Position numbers and translations under genes: made by a program
Part shown: one piece after another, positions 5,690 through 6,056 of the stretch
Layout: each line of letters starts with the position of its first letter
Position numbering within the stretch: position 1 is the stretch's first letter
The notes under the pieces: model-generated
What the model was told of the DNA's origin: nothing
Seen by the model: only the letters and a program-made list of their open reading frames with translations
Database searches by the model: none
Assembly: GCA_036524675.1 (NCBI GenBank)
Contig: DATDBU010000195.1
Span: forward strand, 1 to 6,056
Reading direction: 5' to 3'
DNA length: 6,056 nucleotides
Source of the DNA: DATDAW01 sp036524675
GTDB taxonomy: Bacteria > Verrucomicrobiota > Verrucomicrobiia > Chthoniobacterales > DASVRZ01

Positions 5690-5719
5690 CCCAAATTTAA
5701 GCCGGAAGGCAGCAAAAAG

Positions 5720-5731
5720 TTCCCGAACGGT
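5720..5731 (-). promoter_or_regulatory. Putative HipB operator site 2
   Basis: The plus strand reads TTCCCGAACGGT, sharing TTCCC and CGG in the same spacing with sites 1 and 3. It starts 51 bp from site 1 and 50 bp from site 3, close to five helical turns each, so bound dimers would sit on one face of the DNA. It lies upstream of the possible -10 element. Confidence 0.5.
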
Positions 5732-5769
5732 GTCTTTCTGCCCCAAAGCCCATGATTCGGACAAAATTA

Positions 5770-5781
5770 TTCCCGATCGGT
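5770..5781 (-). promoter_or_regulatory. Putative HipB operator site 3
   Basis: The plus strand reads TTCCCGATCGGT, containing the perfect palindrome CCGATCGG. It matches site 2 at all but two positions. Site 3 and its flank (5771-5792) also form an imperfect inverted repeat with site 1 and the hipB start region (5660-5681), including the exact 10-mer CCATAAATGT. Confidence 0.5.
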
Positions 5782-5909
5782 TACATTTATGGGCATGCTT
5801 CCCGCTGTAAAGTGGAGGGTATCCCCGCATCCTCTATACGTTGCTGATTTCAGTATATGATCGGTATATACGGCAAAAAATCGGTCGTTTACTCTGTAGG
5901 ACGCAGGCG

Positions 5910-5931
5910 TCAACTCCCCTCGCCTCCACCA
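5910..5931 (+). other. tmRNA/tRNA 3'-end fragment, candidate attachment (att) site
   Basis: TCAACTCCCC followed by TCGCCTCCACCA reads as the T-loop, 3' T-stem strand, acceptor strand, discriminator A and CCA of a tmRNA (ssrA) or tRNA. The bases just upstream (GGACGCAGGCG) do not restore the T-stem: only two of five pairs form, so this is a fragment and not a gene. Site-specific islands that integrate in ssrA leave such a 3'-end copy at their far boundary. TACTCTGTA (5890-5898) and TACAGAGTA (5935-5943) flank it as perfect 9-bp inverted arms, possibly recombinase-binding sequences. By orientation, the intact gene and the island would lie to the left. Confidence 0.55.
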
Positions 5932-6056
5932 TCTTACAGAGTAGTTTGGAATCGGCTTGAGCAGCTGTGGAATCGACTCGACGCATGGTAAGGCTGCGAT
6001 TTCCTGAAAGTCGGTGTTCACGGCCACGATTCTCGAATTTCGCCCATCGCTCAAGT
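5932..6056. other. Right-edge sequence with no recognised gene
   Basis: Nothing recognisable is encoded here. A minus-strand open frame that starts at a TTG at the window edge, crosses the att-like site and stops at 5767 contains WWRRGEL. This is the well-known artefact of translating a tRNA/tmRNA 3' end in reverse, and I do not accept it as a gene. The interval 5782-5889 between operator site 3 and the inverted arm is AT-richer, with TATATGATCGGTATATA-like sequence (about 5854-5868), and is also without a convincing gene. Confidence 0.5.

Noticed and set aside
5900..5931. A complete tRNA or tmRNA gene at the right edge
   Set aside because: Only the T-loop-to-CCA part is present. The 5' T-stem strand does not pair, and no anticodon arm, D arm or 5' acceptor strand was found upstream.
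5767..6054. Minus-strand open frame of about 95 codons at the right edge
   Set aside because: It depends on a TTG start, crosses the tmRNA-like 3' end (giving the artefact WWRRGEL in this frame and MVEARGV in the neighbouring one), and resembles no family I know. It also overlaps the hipB operator region.

Overview
The window looks like an accessory region (defence or plasticity island) of a GC-rich, probably Verrucomicrobiota, chromosome. The lineage guess is inference. It rests on two dispersed repeat types that I associate with that phylum: GGCGCGCTG palindromes at the left end, and inverted CGCAAAGAA repeats in the middle. No rRNA or phylogenetic marker gene is present.

Left part (1-1097): two palindromic repeats, then two gene remnants facing away from each other. 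One is the C-terminal quarter of a medium-chain NADP-dependent oxidoreductase on the minus strand. The other is the C-terminal nuclease module of a UvrD/AddB-like helicase-nuclease on the plus strand. Both have lost their 5' portions, and they abut around 481-525. This is a rearrangement scar.

Centre (1134-3540, plus strand): the most interesting element is a compact three-gene operon of the bacterial multi-ubiquitin type. It encodes a protein with three ubiquitin-like domains (split by a one-base frameshift at a CCC run, 1539-1541), an E1-like ThiF adenylyltransferase with an N-terminal DUF6791-type domain, and a small Cys/His-rich DUF6527-type protein. The genes overlap (26 bp, then 1 bp), so translation is probably coupled. 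The expected chemistry is that the E1 adenylates the C-terminus of the poly-Ubl protein. The Ubl protein has no C-terminal Gly-Gly, and no separate E2, ligase or JAB-type protease is visible.

Right part (3541-5909): an inverted-repeat intergenic element, then three minus-strand genes, in transcription order hipB, hipA and an excisionase/AlpA-like helix-turn-helix gene. hipBA is an apparently intact toxin-antitoxin pair. The hipB upstream region carries three similar operator-like sites spaced 51 and 50 bp apart.

Right edge (5890-6056): a 22-bp stretch matching the 3' end of a tmRNA/tRNA gene (T-loop through CCA) sits between 9-bp inverted repeats. This is what a tyrosine-recombinase attachment site left by an island inserted in ssrA would look like. 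The excisionase-like gene fits this picture, but no integrase is in the window.
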